Shown here one piece after another: positions 1 to 7,078 of a stretch of 64,000 nucleotides of DNA. Position numbers and translations under genes: made by a program. This stretch comes from an uncultured Lachnospiraceae bacterium (GTDB lineage Bacteria > Bacillota > Clostridia > Lachnospirales > Lachnospiraceae): the NCBI GenBank assembly GCA_910579395.1, contig CAJTUC010000009.1, positions 1 through 64,000 on the forward strand, in the 5' to 3' direction. Below the pieces are notes generated by a model. It was not told where the DNA came from. It searched no databases and worked only from the letters and a program-made list of their open reading frames with translations. Within the stretch, counting starts at the first letter, position 1. The number at the start of each line of letters is the position of its first letter.

Positions 1-504
1 TACGACCGCGGTTCCGAAGCAGCAGCCCTTGCAGCAGAAGCCTCTGGCATTCCGATGGCAACATCCATCGCGGCATCAGAAGAAAATAAATCTGTTGGTG
101 AATACATGAACAATGCAGTTGTAGCGGCTCCGGGTCTTGAAAATGCGGTTCCGATTTCACAGGGAGGCAATGTTATCATTAACGGCGCACCGAGCAACCA
201 GACTTTCTCCGTTTTGAAAGTTCTTTCCGGCCATACTGATGCGGCGAAGGCACAGGCGGCAGCGATTGGCGGAAGGGTACTGAATGTTGCGAGAATCGAC
301 GCATCCGTATACTTTGACACAGCGACTGTAAACTTCTATATGCCTGGTGTTACATCAGGACAGAACATTCAGGTTTACCAGTACGATTATGTGAGCGGAC
401 AGTGGATAAGCGTTGCAGTTGCAGAAGTCAGAGAAGACCATGTCGTAGTGGACATGACATCTCTCGGTGTACTGGCATTCTTTGAAGTTCCGGCAGCTGA
501 ATAA
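1..504 (+). CDS. C-terminal part of an unknown, probably exported protein (5' end outside window)
   Basis: The reading frame is open from the first base and stops at TAA 502-504, so the window cuts the gene and at least 167 residues are visible. The visible part is rich in Ala, Val, Ser and Thr and is predicted mostly beta (for example VNFYMPGVTSGQNIQVYQYD), with few charges, which suits an extracellular or cell-envelope repeat domain. I see no catalytic motif and do not recognise the family. An in-frame ATG at 55 is only an internal methionine because coding continues upstream of it. A strong intrinsic terminator follows 35 bases after the stop, so this is the end of a transcription unit. 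Confidence 0.75.
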   Translation, partial: YDRGSEAAALAAEASGIPMATSIAASEENKSVGEYMNNAVVAAPGLENAVPISQGGNVIINGAPSNQTFSVLKVLSGHTDAAKAQAAAIGGRVLNVARIDASVYFDTATVNFYMPGVTSGQNIQVYQYDYVSGQWISVAVAEVREDHVVVDMTSLGVLAFFEVPAAE

Positions 505-539
505 GAAACGCATTGTATTTTGAATAAAGGTAAATAGGG

Positions 540-569
540 GGATGCCGCATGGCGGCATCCTCTTTTTTT
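540..569 (+). terminator. Intrinsic terminator after the first gene
   Basis: A perfect stem GGATGCCGC / GCGGCATCC with a very short loop is followed at once by a run of T (TCTTTTTTT). It closes the transcription unit that ends at 504. Confidence 0.9.
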
Positions 570-671
570 GACTTACTACACTAACTGGATTGTATTTTTT
601 TCTGTATATATCGCATAGAAGTGTCACATGTATTTTGTGTATAATTTGTATGTAATTTCGTAAAGGAATGA

Positions 672-700
672 TTGACAAACGAAAAGTTTTCACCTATACT
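672..700 (+). promoter_or_regulatory. Sigma-A promoter for the Rpn-type gene, in a 349-base gap
   Basis: TTGACA at 672-677 and TATACT at 695-700 are separated by exactly 17 bases. It is the only strong promoter in the gap between 505 and 853. The remaining leader of about 145 bases holds a small hairpin (GACAG/CTGTC, 745-758) followed by ATTTTT, which could act as a weak attenuator. I see no gene in the gap. Confidence 0.75.
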
Positions 701-853
701 ATAATCATCATAGAAATTCTAACAGCGTACATTTCGTACATTCAGACAGTTTCTGTCAGATTTTTCTAATGAATCAATCAAATATGGCAGAGACTTTGAA
801 GCTGATAGAAGGGCCGCGTATTTTGTCCTGCCGGAACAAAGGAGGATATAACT

Positions 854-1822
854 ATGCAGAAAGTAAAAGAAAAGAAGGAACCAAAACAGACTATCGGAAA
901 GAAGAACGTAAGAAGAAACGTCAAACGGAACTGGAAGGATATCGTGGCCTTGCGGTTCGGCTGGGCGGGCCGCCGGAAAGTGCGCCGCCAGATAAAAGAC
1001 AGACTGTTCCGCTTCCTGTTCGAAAAAGACAAAGACGCATTATTGCAGTTATATAACGCGCTGAATGGAACGGCTTATCAGGATGCTTCCCAATTAGAAG
1101 TCGTAACGATAGAAAATGCCGTCTATATCGTCATGAAAAATGACCTTGCTTTCGTCATCGCAGGCACGCTGAATCTATATGAGCACCAGAGTACCTTCAA
1201 CCCGAATATGCCCGTGCGTTTCCTGATCTATCTTGCGGAAGAATACCAGAAGCTGGTTGAACAGGCGGAAGCGAGCATCTATGGAACGAAACAGGTCATC
1301 TTACCGGCTCCGCAGTGCATTGTTTTTTATAATGGAGAGAAAGCAATGCCGGAAGAACAGATATTATGCTTGTCGGATGCTTTTGAGAAGCAGAAGAGCA
1401 GGTCTGATGTAGAACTGAAAGTGCGGATGCTGAATATCAATTACGGAAATAATCTGGAACTGATGGAGAAATGCAGGGTACTGAAAGAATATGCTGAATT
1501 TGTAGAGATTGCCAGAAAGTATGTCAAAGAAGGAAAAGAACGACAGGAAGCGCTGAATATGGCCATCGGCTACTGCATAGAACATGATATCCTGTCGGAA
1601 TTCCTGAAAAGTTATCGAGCGGAGGTGCTGGGGATGTTATTGGAAGAGTTTGATGTAGATAAATATGAGAGGACGATCAAGGCGGAAGGAAGAGAAGAAG
1701 GAAGAGAAGAAATCCTCGAATTGACCAGAAAACTAATGGAACAGAACCGTATGGATGATTTAAAGCGGCTGGCAGAGGATTCAGCATATCGTGAGAAGCT
1801 ATTCCGGGAATTTGGTCTATAG
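854..1822 (+). CDS. Rpn family (PD-(D/E)XK) recombination-promoting nuclease / putative transposase
   Basis: A 322-residue protein. After a very basic N-terminus (residues 1-45) it has the family opening DRLFRFLFEKDKDALLQLYN and the core YEHQSTFNPNMPVRFLIY, where the acidic and Glu-x-Gln residues fit the PD-(D/E)XK fold (YEHQ replaces the usual ExK). The C-terminal third is charged and helical with a GREEGREE repeat, typical of these proteins. Family knowledge: E. coli RpnA-E stimulate RecA-independent recombination and cut DNA; they were once labelled transposases, but no inverted repeats are visible here. The start is supported by AAAGGAGGA seven bases upstream. It is a single-gene unit behind its own promoter. 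Confidence 0.8.
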   Translation: MQKVKEKKEPKQTIGKKNVRRNVKRNWKDIVALRFGWAGRRKVRRQIKDRLFRFLFEKDKDALLQLYNALNGTAYQDASQLEVVTIENAVYIVMKNDLAFVIAGTLNLYEHQSTFNPNMPVRFLIYLAEEYQKLVEQAEASIYGTKQVILPAPQCIVFYNGEKAMPEEQILCLSDAFEKQKSRSDVELKVRMLNINYGNNLELMEKCRVLKEYAEFVEIARKYVKEGKERQEALNMAIGYCIEHDILSEFLKSYRAEVLGMLLEEFDVDKYERTIKAEGREEGREEILELTRKLMEQNRMDDLKRLAEDSAYREKLFREFGL

Positions 1823-1935
1823 AAAATAAATTTTTTTCACCATAATGTTAAAAAAGTATATAAAAAATGAAGAAAATATAGTATTATGTATAATAAGAAC
1901 AAGTTCTAAATACTTTTTGATAGGGGAATGAAATT

Positions 1936-3162
1936 ATGCTTGCTACATTAATACCATTATTTGATGAAACGATGACTGTAAAGGCCTATTCCTTATTTGC
2001 GCAAAAGGAAAACCGCTTATTAAACCCGAGTTACCTGGGACCGGGAATTAGTGAAGGGATACATGTTGCCGGTCTTGATCTGATTGAAAGTATGGGCATC
2101 GAGACGTTGTCTGCGGATAAGGAAATCTTTGTGGAAGTAAATAATATTTCCATTTTCTCAAATATCGACGAACAATGCCAGGCGCCACACGAAAGACTGA
2201 TTCTGCTGGTCGATCATACGATCACACCGGAAGAAATGTATATCAAGCGCTTTAGAGAGTTGAAAGAAAAGGGATTTTATCTGGCAATCAGAAAACTTCC
2301 GATTGAAAAATTTGAAGAATATCAGGAAGTACTTCGGCTGATGGACTATATTTTGCTGGATTACAAAAAACTCAATATCGGCAATGCGAAGCTCTTTTTT
2401 AACAAATATTATCCGAATATGAAGATGTGTGCGGTCAATGTCGATTCTCAGGAGGATTATGAGAATTTAGGAAAGATGGGTGGTTTTGCTCTTTTTGAGG
2501 GAAAATTCTTCCGTCTTCCGGTCACTGCCAGTAAACAGACAGAAGTAGCGCCCTTGAAAGCGAACTATATTGAACTTTTGAATATTGTGAATGATATTGA
2601 CTTTGATCTGTCAGAAGCGGCAGATGTCATTGGGAAAGATACGGCGCTCGTTATTTCTCTTTTAAAGATGGTAAACAAAATGAGCGTCAATTCGGAAATT
2701 ACTTCTATCAGACACGCAGCAGCCATGCTTGGACAGAAAGAACTGAAAAAATGGATTAATACGGCGGTTACGAATGAACTCTGTGCGGACAGACCGAGTG
2801 AGATTACGAGACTTTCTCTTCTTCGTGCCAAATTTGCAGAAAATCTTGCGCCGCTGTTTGAAATGGCAATTCATTCTGCGGAACTTTTCCTGATGGGATT
2901 GTTTTCCGTGCTGGATTTAATTCTGGATAAGCCGATGAAGGAGGCTCTCGCGATGGTTAATGTCTCTAAGAGTATTGAAGAGGCATTGATCGAGGATAAG
3001 GGAGAGTTTGCGGCGGTCCTTGATTTTATCCGTCATTATGAGAGCGCTTCCTGGCAGGAGGTTTCCAGGGTGATGCTGCTTAGAAAGATTGATATGGACC
3101 AGGTCTATAATGCTTACACCGAATCCCTGCAATGGTATCGTAATTTGTTCGGAGCAGAATAA
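1936..3162 (+). CDS. EAL-like plus HDOD signalling protein (YuxH/CdgJ type)
   Basis: A 408-residue protein. Residues 1 to about 200 match the EAL-like half of the YuxH family but without an intact EAL catalytic signature (the region reads FVEVNNISIFS and ILLDYKKLNIG). Residues about 205-400 are an HDOD domain (VIGKDTALVISLLKMVNKMS, then SIRHAAAMLGQKELKKW). Family knowledge: such proteins are usually inactive toward c-di-GMP and act as binding or scaffold proteins in motility or stress control. The start has AGGGG six bases upstream. A TATAAT-like box lies near 1890. It stands alone and is followed by a terminator. The nearby GGDEF gene (4936-6045) makes a c-di-GMP link plausible. Confidence 0.82.
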   Translation: MLATLIPLFDETMTVKAYSLFAQKENRLLNPSYLGPGISEGIHVAGLDLIESMGIETLSADKEIFVEVNNISIFSNIDEQCQAPHERLILLVDHTITPEEMYIKRFRELKEKGFYLAIRKLPIEKFEEYQEVLRLMDYILLDYKKLNIGNAKLFFNKYYPNMKMCAVNVDSQEDYENLGKMGGFALFEGKFFRLPVTASKQTEVAPLKANYIELLNIVNDIDFDLSEAADVIGKDTALVISLLKMVNKMSVNSEITSIRHAAAMLGQKELKKWINTAVTNELCADRPSEITRLSLLRAKFAENLAPLFEMAIHSAELFLMGLFSVLDLILDKPMKEALAMVNVSKSIEEALIEDKGEFAAVLDFIRHYESASWQEVSRVMLLRKIDMDQVYNAYTESLQWYRNLFGAE

Positions 3163-3180
3163 AAATGAGAAGAATAGAAG

Positions 3181-3222
3181 GCTGCATTTTCCTGTATTGT
3201 ATATGGGGAATGCAGCTTTTTT
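3181..3222 (+). terminator. Intrinsic terminator after the EAL-HDOD gene
   Basis: GCTGCATT at 3181 pairs with AATGCAGC ending at 3216, with extra TTCC/GGGG pairing inside, followed by six T. Confidence 0.85.
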
Positions 3223-3250
3223 ATCTGTCATTTTATTTATTAACAAAAAA

Positions 3251-3303
3251 TGCAAAGCCTGCTTGACATATTTTGCAAAGTATACTATACTAAAAATGCA
3301 AAG
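3251..3303 (+). promoter_or_regulatory. Promoter with three phased TGCAAAG repeats, probable operator of the HTH gene
   Basis: TTGACA (3263-3268) and TATACT (3286-3291) are 17 bases apart. The heptamer TGCAAAG occurs at 3251, 3274 and 3297, exactly 23 bases apart, so the copies lie upstream of -35, in the spacer and just past -10. The outer two extend to AAATGCAAAGC..GCTT. Spacing close to two helical turns puts all copies on one face of the DNA. I infer autoregulation by the HTH protein encoded downstream. Confidence 0.65.
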
Positions 3304-3335
3304 CGAGCTTAGCAATAAAAAGATTGAGAGGAAGA

Positions 3336-3542
3336 ATGAAAACGATAATTAAAGAATTACGAAAAGAACGGAAAATGTCTCAGGAAGAACTTGCAAATGC
3401 AGTCGGAACGACGAGACAGACGATCACTTCGATTGAAGTGGAGAAGTATACGGCATCTTTGGTGCTGGCCTATAAAATCGCACATTTCTTTGGTCTGCAG
3501 ATAGAGGATGTATTTGATTTTTCAGATGTGGAGGAGATTTGA
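3336..3542 (+). CDS. Small XRE-family HTH regulator
   Basis: A 68-residue protein that is almost entirely one Cro/C1-type helix-turn-helix: MSQEELANAVGTTRQTITSIE is the recognition unit (residues about 15-35). It belongs to the short regulators (MKTIIKELRKER type) that usually sit in front of a small membrane protein and repress their own operon. The ATG at 3336 is preferred over an upstream in-frame TTG because GAGAGGA lies just before it. The membrane-protein gene begins one base after the stop, indicating translational coupling. Confidence 0.9.
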   Translation: MKTIIKELRKERKMSQEELANAVGTTRQTITSIEVEKYTASLVLAYKIAHFFGLQIEDVFDFSDVEEI

Positions 3543-3543
3543 T

Positions 3544-3996
3544 ATGGATAAGATGAAACAGGAAGTAAAAAGTAAACTGACTTATTGGGAAAGATTGTGT
3601 GCTTTATTTACTATTTTAATGGCGACAAATATCTGGAATTCTTTCAGGCCTATAAGCGGCGGAGACAACTTTATAGACTTTTTTCGGGGATTTCAATTGG
3701 GCGTTGCAATGGCATTTTTAGTATGTGCGGTGATAAAAGTCATACGGTTCAGGAAGATTCTGAAAAATGAAGAGGCAATCAGAGATTTTTATATCAAGGA
3801 ACATGATGAGCGGACGATGGCGATTTGGAACAAGTCGGGCGGAACCGTGCTGTATACCTGTGGTGTTCTGATTATTGGAGCAGCGATTGTTGCAGGTTAT
3901 TTTAATTCGACCGTATTCATTACGCTGACCTTATGCGGCCTTTTTCTATTACTTGTAAAAAATGGACTCTGCATTTATTACTGCAGAACGATGTAA
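3544..3996 (+). CDS. Small four-helix membrane protein coupled to the HTH regulator
   Basis: A 150-residue protein with hydrophobic segments at about 15-32, 44-62, 99-117 and 121-141. Between the second and third lies a conserved-looking charged stretch, YIKEHDERTMAIWNKSGG, a DERT motif seen in other small integral membrane proteins next to XRE regulators in Firmicutes. The ATG at 3544 has GGAGGAG upstream inside the regulator gene. Function is unknown; by context it may be the target or sensor partner of the regulator. No terminator is obvious before the next promoter. Confidence 0.8.
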   Translation: MDKMKQEVKSKLTYWERLCALFTILMATNIWNSFRPISGGDNFIDFFRGFQLGVAMAFLVCAVIKVIRFRKILKNEEAIRDFYIKEHDERTMAIWNKSGGTVLYTCGVLIIGAAIVAGYFNSTVFITLTLCGLFLLLVKNGLCIYYCRTM

Positions 3997-4052
3997 AACA
4001 GCAGGATGTAAAACAATAGAATTATGGGATAGCTTTTCATGGAATAGTTTGA

Positions 4053-4161
4053 TATAATAGGTTGAAAATCAGAGATTATCAACAACGAATTTAATCGTTT
4101 TGTGAATATTGGGCATCTGTCCAAATATCGCAGGCTGATAGAAAGCGTGGTTATTAACAGC
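4053..4161 (+). repeat. Type 1 hairpin leader element in front of the 4162 gene (with TATAAT box)
   Basis: TATAAT at 4053-4058 is followed directly by GGTTGA, so a transcript would begin with the element. Hairpin 1 pairs GTTGA/AAATC with GATT/TCAAC (4061-4084). Hairpin 2 (4102-4131) pairs GTGAATATTGG with CCAAATATCGC. The tail AGGCTGATAGAAAGCGTGG (4132-4150) then matches the purine-rich tail of the hisB and amidase copies and ends before ATG 4162. Its frame is open, so it can be misread as coding from GTG 4102. Confidence 0.6.
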
Positions 4162-4893
4162 ATGGTCAATCGGGTTGATGGGAATCATTATTATGAATAT
4201 GCGAAGCTGAAAAATGTCAGTGTGTCGGATACCGGTGAAAAGTTCAGTCTTGATTATAAGCAGGATGAGCTGCCAGGTGAGAAAGAGAAGAAGGAGAAAG
4301 AGGCAGCCGAACGGGAGAAACAGCAAACCTTAGAGAAAGCCGGTGTCAAAGTAGAGCTTTCAAGCTATGGACGAACGGCCGGAGCTTCGGAAAAATCGCA
4401 GACGAATAGGGTAAAGGACCGGGCGGATGCAGGGCAGGGACAATCTCTTTTCGCATCGATTCAGGAATTTGTTCGGACTGCCATAGCAGCATTTAAGGAT
4501 TTTTTTGATAAAATCTGGAATGATCCGAAAGTAGAAGAGGCTGTGAATGCAGAAGCTGTTGAAGCGGAAGGCGTCGGATTGGAAAGCGAGGCTTCACAGG
4601 ATTTTTCAGAATTAATGGGCGGACAGACACAGGCGGTACAGGAAACTGCGCCGGCCGAAACAGCGGAAACTTTTTATCAGAACGAGGCGCGGTTAAATCA
4701 GGAAATTCAACCATATCTCCAAAAGGGGGATTTAAATCAGGTCATTAATCTTTTAACGGATAACGGGAAAAAGGCAGCGGCCAGAAATTCGACTCTTTTG
4801 ACTTATTACGATAGAAACGGCAGAATGGTGGAGCCGAATGCATCGGACAGTCAGCGGATTTTGTACGGAGATCGAAATGCACGAACATTATAA
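4162..4893 (+). CDS. Hydrophilic conserved protein of unknown function
   Basis: A 243-residue protein with no membrane segment. Residues about 35-60 are a Lys/Glu-rich helical stretch (GEKEKKEKEAAEREKQQ). A short amphipathic region follows near residue 105 (IAAFKDFFDKIWND), then an acidic Gln/Glu-rich linker, and a compact C-terminal segment (INLLTDNGKKAAARNSTLLTYYDRNGRMVE). I recognise no catalytic motif. The frame stays open up to a stop at 4063, but the 5' part is explained by a dispersed hairpin element, so I place the start at ATG 4162; GTG 4102 (263 residues) is the alternative. It faces the GGDEF gene across a shared terminator. Confidence 0.6.
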   Translation: MVNRVDGNHYYEYAKLKNVSVSDTGEKFSLDYKQDELPGEKEKKEKEAAEREKQQTLEKAGVKVELSSYGRTAGASEKSQTNRVKDRADAGQGQSLFASIQEFVRTAIAAFKDFFDKIWNDPKVEEAVNAEAVEAEGVGLESEASQDFSELMGGQTQAVQETAPAETAETFYQNEARLNQEIQPYLQKGDLNQVINLLTDNGKKAAARNSTLLTYYDRNGRMVEPNASDSQRILYGDRNARTL

Positions 4894-4904
4894 AGAAATG
4901 AGAT

Positions 4905-4980
4905 AAAAACGGTAAGAGCAGGAAAATATCCGCGGTTACGGAACATCGAAAGGCGAGATGACCCTGTTCTTACCGTTTTT
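4905..4980. terminator. Bidirectional terminator with a 40-base loop shared by convergent genes
   Basis: AAAAACGGTAAGAGCAGG (4905-4922) is complementary to CCTGTTCTTACCGTTTTT (4963-4980) with one mismatch. A-rich and T-rich outer edges make it work in both directions. The right arm and loop lie inside the last codons of the GGDEF gene, whose stop is at 4936. Confidence 0.75.
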
Positions 4981-6045
4981 CTTGCCATAATATAACCGTC
5001 TATCTGCATGGGTAATGGTATCTTCCACAACATTTCCGATTCTGTGTACAGCGACACCTAGCGTCAGGGAACAGTGGATGGTAGTTTCATTCCATACGAA
5101 AAGATGTTCCTCAACACTGGAACGGATGCTTTCTGCGATTTTGCAGGTATAGTCTAAGGGGACTTTCGTCATGATCAGGATTTCTTCTCCGCCCCAGCGG
5201 CATACAAACCCGTGTCCGGCGACATGGGTCCGGATGATTTGGGAAATTTCTTTTAAAACAACATCTCCGAAATCGTGCCCATAAGTGTCGTTGACTTTTT
5301 TGAAATTATCGATATCACACATGATCAAGCAGAAATTTTCTTCCGTTTTTATAGCGGAATTGAAAAAGTCCTGCATACTCCGGCGGTTATATAATCCCGT
5401 CAGCGGATCGATGCTGGCCATATTGTCTAAGGCAACATTCTGATTGCGCAGTAAATTCGTAGCTGCCTGCATATCCATAATAAATACAAGCGTGACTAAA
5501 AATAAAAAACCGAAATTGCAGATAGAATTGAAGATATAAATAGCCAGTTCTAAAGCCGGTGATACATTTAACTGGTAGATAGAGCCGGTAAACATGGATA
5601 TCATACGACAGCCAACAAAGGAAAGGAGTGCTGCCAATCCAAGCAGGGTAGGTACGAGATATTTCTTTTTTGAGTCTTCAATCAGCGTAACGCACATATA
5701 ATAGCCGAACGGAATCAGCCCGATGGTATACTGCGAGAATCCAAAGCGCCAGCCGACGAAGATTGCTGCGACAAAAGAGTGGATAATGATTTCCACATAG
5801 GTAATATAAAAAGTCCTGATCAACTCTTTTTCATATCCATATTTAATGATACTGATACATTTCAAGTAGGTGATGACGCTGCCAATATTAAATATAATCA
5901 TCGGGTAAATACGAAGAACACTAAAAAGGCCTACAAGAAGAATATGTACGGCTGTGATTGCATAGATAATCAGTTTGTATTTAAATTTTTCAATCTGAAT
6001 GCTGCGTTCCAACAGATTCTTGATATAACTGAGTTTTGTTATCAT
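4936..6045 (-). CDS. Membrane-anchored diguanylate cyclase (GGDEF)
   Basis: A 369-residue protein. Residues 22-200 contain about six hydrophobic helices and form a membrane sensor. Residues about 210-365 are a GGDEF domain with DPLTGLYNRRS, the metal site MCDIDNFKKVND and the active-site GGEEI at 285-289, which is an accepted catalytic variant. It should make c-di-GMP from two GTP at the inner face of the membrane. The inhibitory RxxD site expected nine residues before GGEEI reads AGHG, so product inhibition through the I-site appears absent. It is a single gene, divergent from 6239 and convergent with 4162. Confidence 0.9.
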   Translation of the reverse strand: MITKLSYIKNLLERSIQIEKFKYKLIIYAITAVHILLVGLFSVLRIYPMIIFNIGSVITYLKCISIIKYGYEKELIRTFYITYVEIIIHSFVAAIFVGWRFGFSQYTIGLIPFGYYMCVTLIEDSKKKYLVPTLLGLAALLSFVGCRMISMFTGSIYQLNVSPALELAIYIFNSICNFGFLFLVTLVFIMDMQAATNLLRNQNVALDNMASIDPLTGLYNRRSMQDFFNSAIKTEENFCLIMCDIDNFKKVNDTYGHDFGDVVLKEISQIIRTHVAGHGFVCRWGGEEILIMTKVPLDYTCKIAESIRSSVEEHLFVWNETTIHCSLTLGVAVHRIGNVVEDTITHADRRLYYGKKNGKNRVISPFDVP

Positions 6046-6178
6046 ATAAAAGACGTCCTAATCTCTGGTATAATATGAAAATACGAAAATATTGAAAAAA
6101 CAACACTATACTACGAGTATATACCAAAATGTCAGCAAAGTAAATTATAAAATCGGGATTATCACCATATTCTAATGC

Positions 6179-6207
6179 TTGTCTTTCACAGATACGTCTA
6201 CTATAAT
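6179..6207 (+). promoter_or_regulatory. Promoter of the 6239 gene
   Basis: TTGTCT (6179-6184) and TATAAT (6202-6207) are separated by 17 bases, 31 bases before the start codon. Confidence 0.6.
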
Positions 6208-6238
6208 AGTACAGGGGATATTGCATGGAGGTTCCGGA

Positions 6239-6979
6239 ATGAATCAGGAAGCATTCGAACAGGCCAAGATAAAAGTACTCTTAAAACAGCATGACCCGCA
6301 TGGATTCGGCACTTTGCAGGAAAAGACCGTGCATGCGGTCATGAAATTATACTATGAACCCGATATCGATTATCATGAAGTGCCGATAGAAGGGTATATT
6401 GCTGATATATATACAGGCAGCCGTATTATTGAAATCCAGAACGGGAATTTCAACCGTCTGCGGAATAAACTGCAAGCTTTTCTGCCGTTATATCCGGTCA
6501 TGGTAGTCCTTCCGATTCCTCACTATAAATGGGTCATTTATATGGATGAAGAGAGCGGAGAACTTTCCGGTAAACGAAAATCTCCCATCACTGGCAGTAT
6601 TTACAGCGCTTTCCCGGAGTTATATAAGATTAAAAGCTTTCTGACACACCCGAATCTGTCCTTTGCATTTCCGCTGATTGATATGGACGAGTATCGCCTT
6701 TTGCTGAGCAGAGGAAAAGGAAAACGGAGAAAAGGCAGCCGCTACGACAGAATGCCGCTTGCTTTATATGATGAGATTTTGTTGGAAAGGCCGGAGGATT
6801 TCATACAGGTCATTCCCTATGAGCTGGAAGAACCTTTTACCGTAAAAGAATTTGCGAAGGCGGCCCATATCCGGCGTGACCTCGCACAAGTGACGCTTCA
6901 TATCTTATACAGTATGAAGCTCGTGAAAAGACCGGGGAAACGCGGCCGGGAGTATCTGTATGAAGTTGTCATACAATAG
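6239..6979 (+). CDS. Conserved protein of unknown function; possible PD-(D/E)XK-like domain plus winged helix
   Basis: A 246-residue soluble protein. Residues about 20-60 read KTVHAVMKLYYEPD then GYIADIYTGSRIIEIQNGNF; the order Glu, Asp-Ile-Tyr, Glu-Ile-Gln resembles the core of PD-(D/E)XK nucleases in which Gln replaces Lys. A basic loop follows (RGKGKRRKGSR). The last 55 residues (PFTVKEFAKAAHIRRDLAQVTLHILYSMKLVKRPGKRG) look like a winged helix. I infer a DNA-handling role, but this is only motif-level reading. The start at 6239 has TGGAGG seven bases upstream; an upstream in-frame TTG has no such site. It is a single gene with its own promoter. Confidence 0.65.
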   Translation: MNQEAFEQAKIKVLLKQHDPHGFGTLQEKTVHAVMKLYYEPDIDYHEVPIEGYIADIYTGSRIIEIQNGNFNRLRNKLQAFLPLYPVMVVLPIPHYKWVIYMDEESGELSGKRKSPITGSIYSAFPELYKIKSFLTHPNLSFAFPLIDMDEYRLLLSRGKGKRRKGSRYDRMPLALYDEILLERPEDFIQVIPYELEEPFTVKEFAKAAHIRRDLAQVTLHILYSMKLVKRPGKRGREYLYEVVIQ

Positions 6980-7021
6980 ATTTTTTCTTTACATATTTTG
7001 TAAATTCATGATAAAATAATC

Positions 7022-7078
7022 GCGAATGTTATCAGGGGCCTGGGTCGAATTTGCAGGCCGAGCGGAAATGGAGATATT
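7022..7078 (+). repeat. Degenerate type 1 element in front of parE
   Basis: GCGAAT (7022-7027) can pair with ATTTGC (7049-7054), or GGCCTG (7037-7042) with CAGGCC (7054-7059). The tail AGGCCGAGCGGAAATGG resembles the element tail and ends at GAGATATT before ATG 7079. The first hairpin is missing, so membership is tentative. Confidence 0.35.

Noticed and set aside
854..1822. Insertion sequence around the putative transposase
   Set aside because: No terminal inverted repeats or target duplication are visible; Rpn proteins are nucleases often misnamed as transposases.
4102..4161. GTG 4102 as the start of the unknown gene
   Set aside because: This segment aligns with the hairpin leader element found before hisB and mreD, and no ribosome site precedes it.
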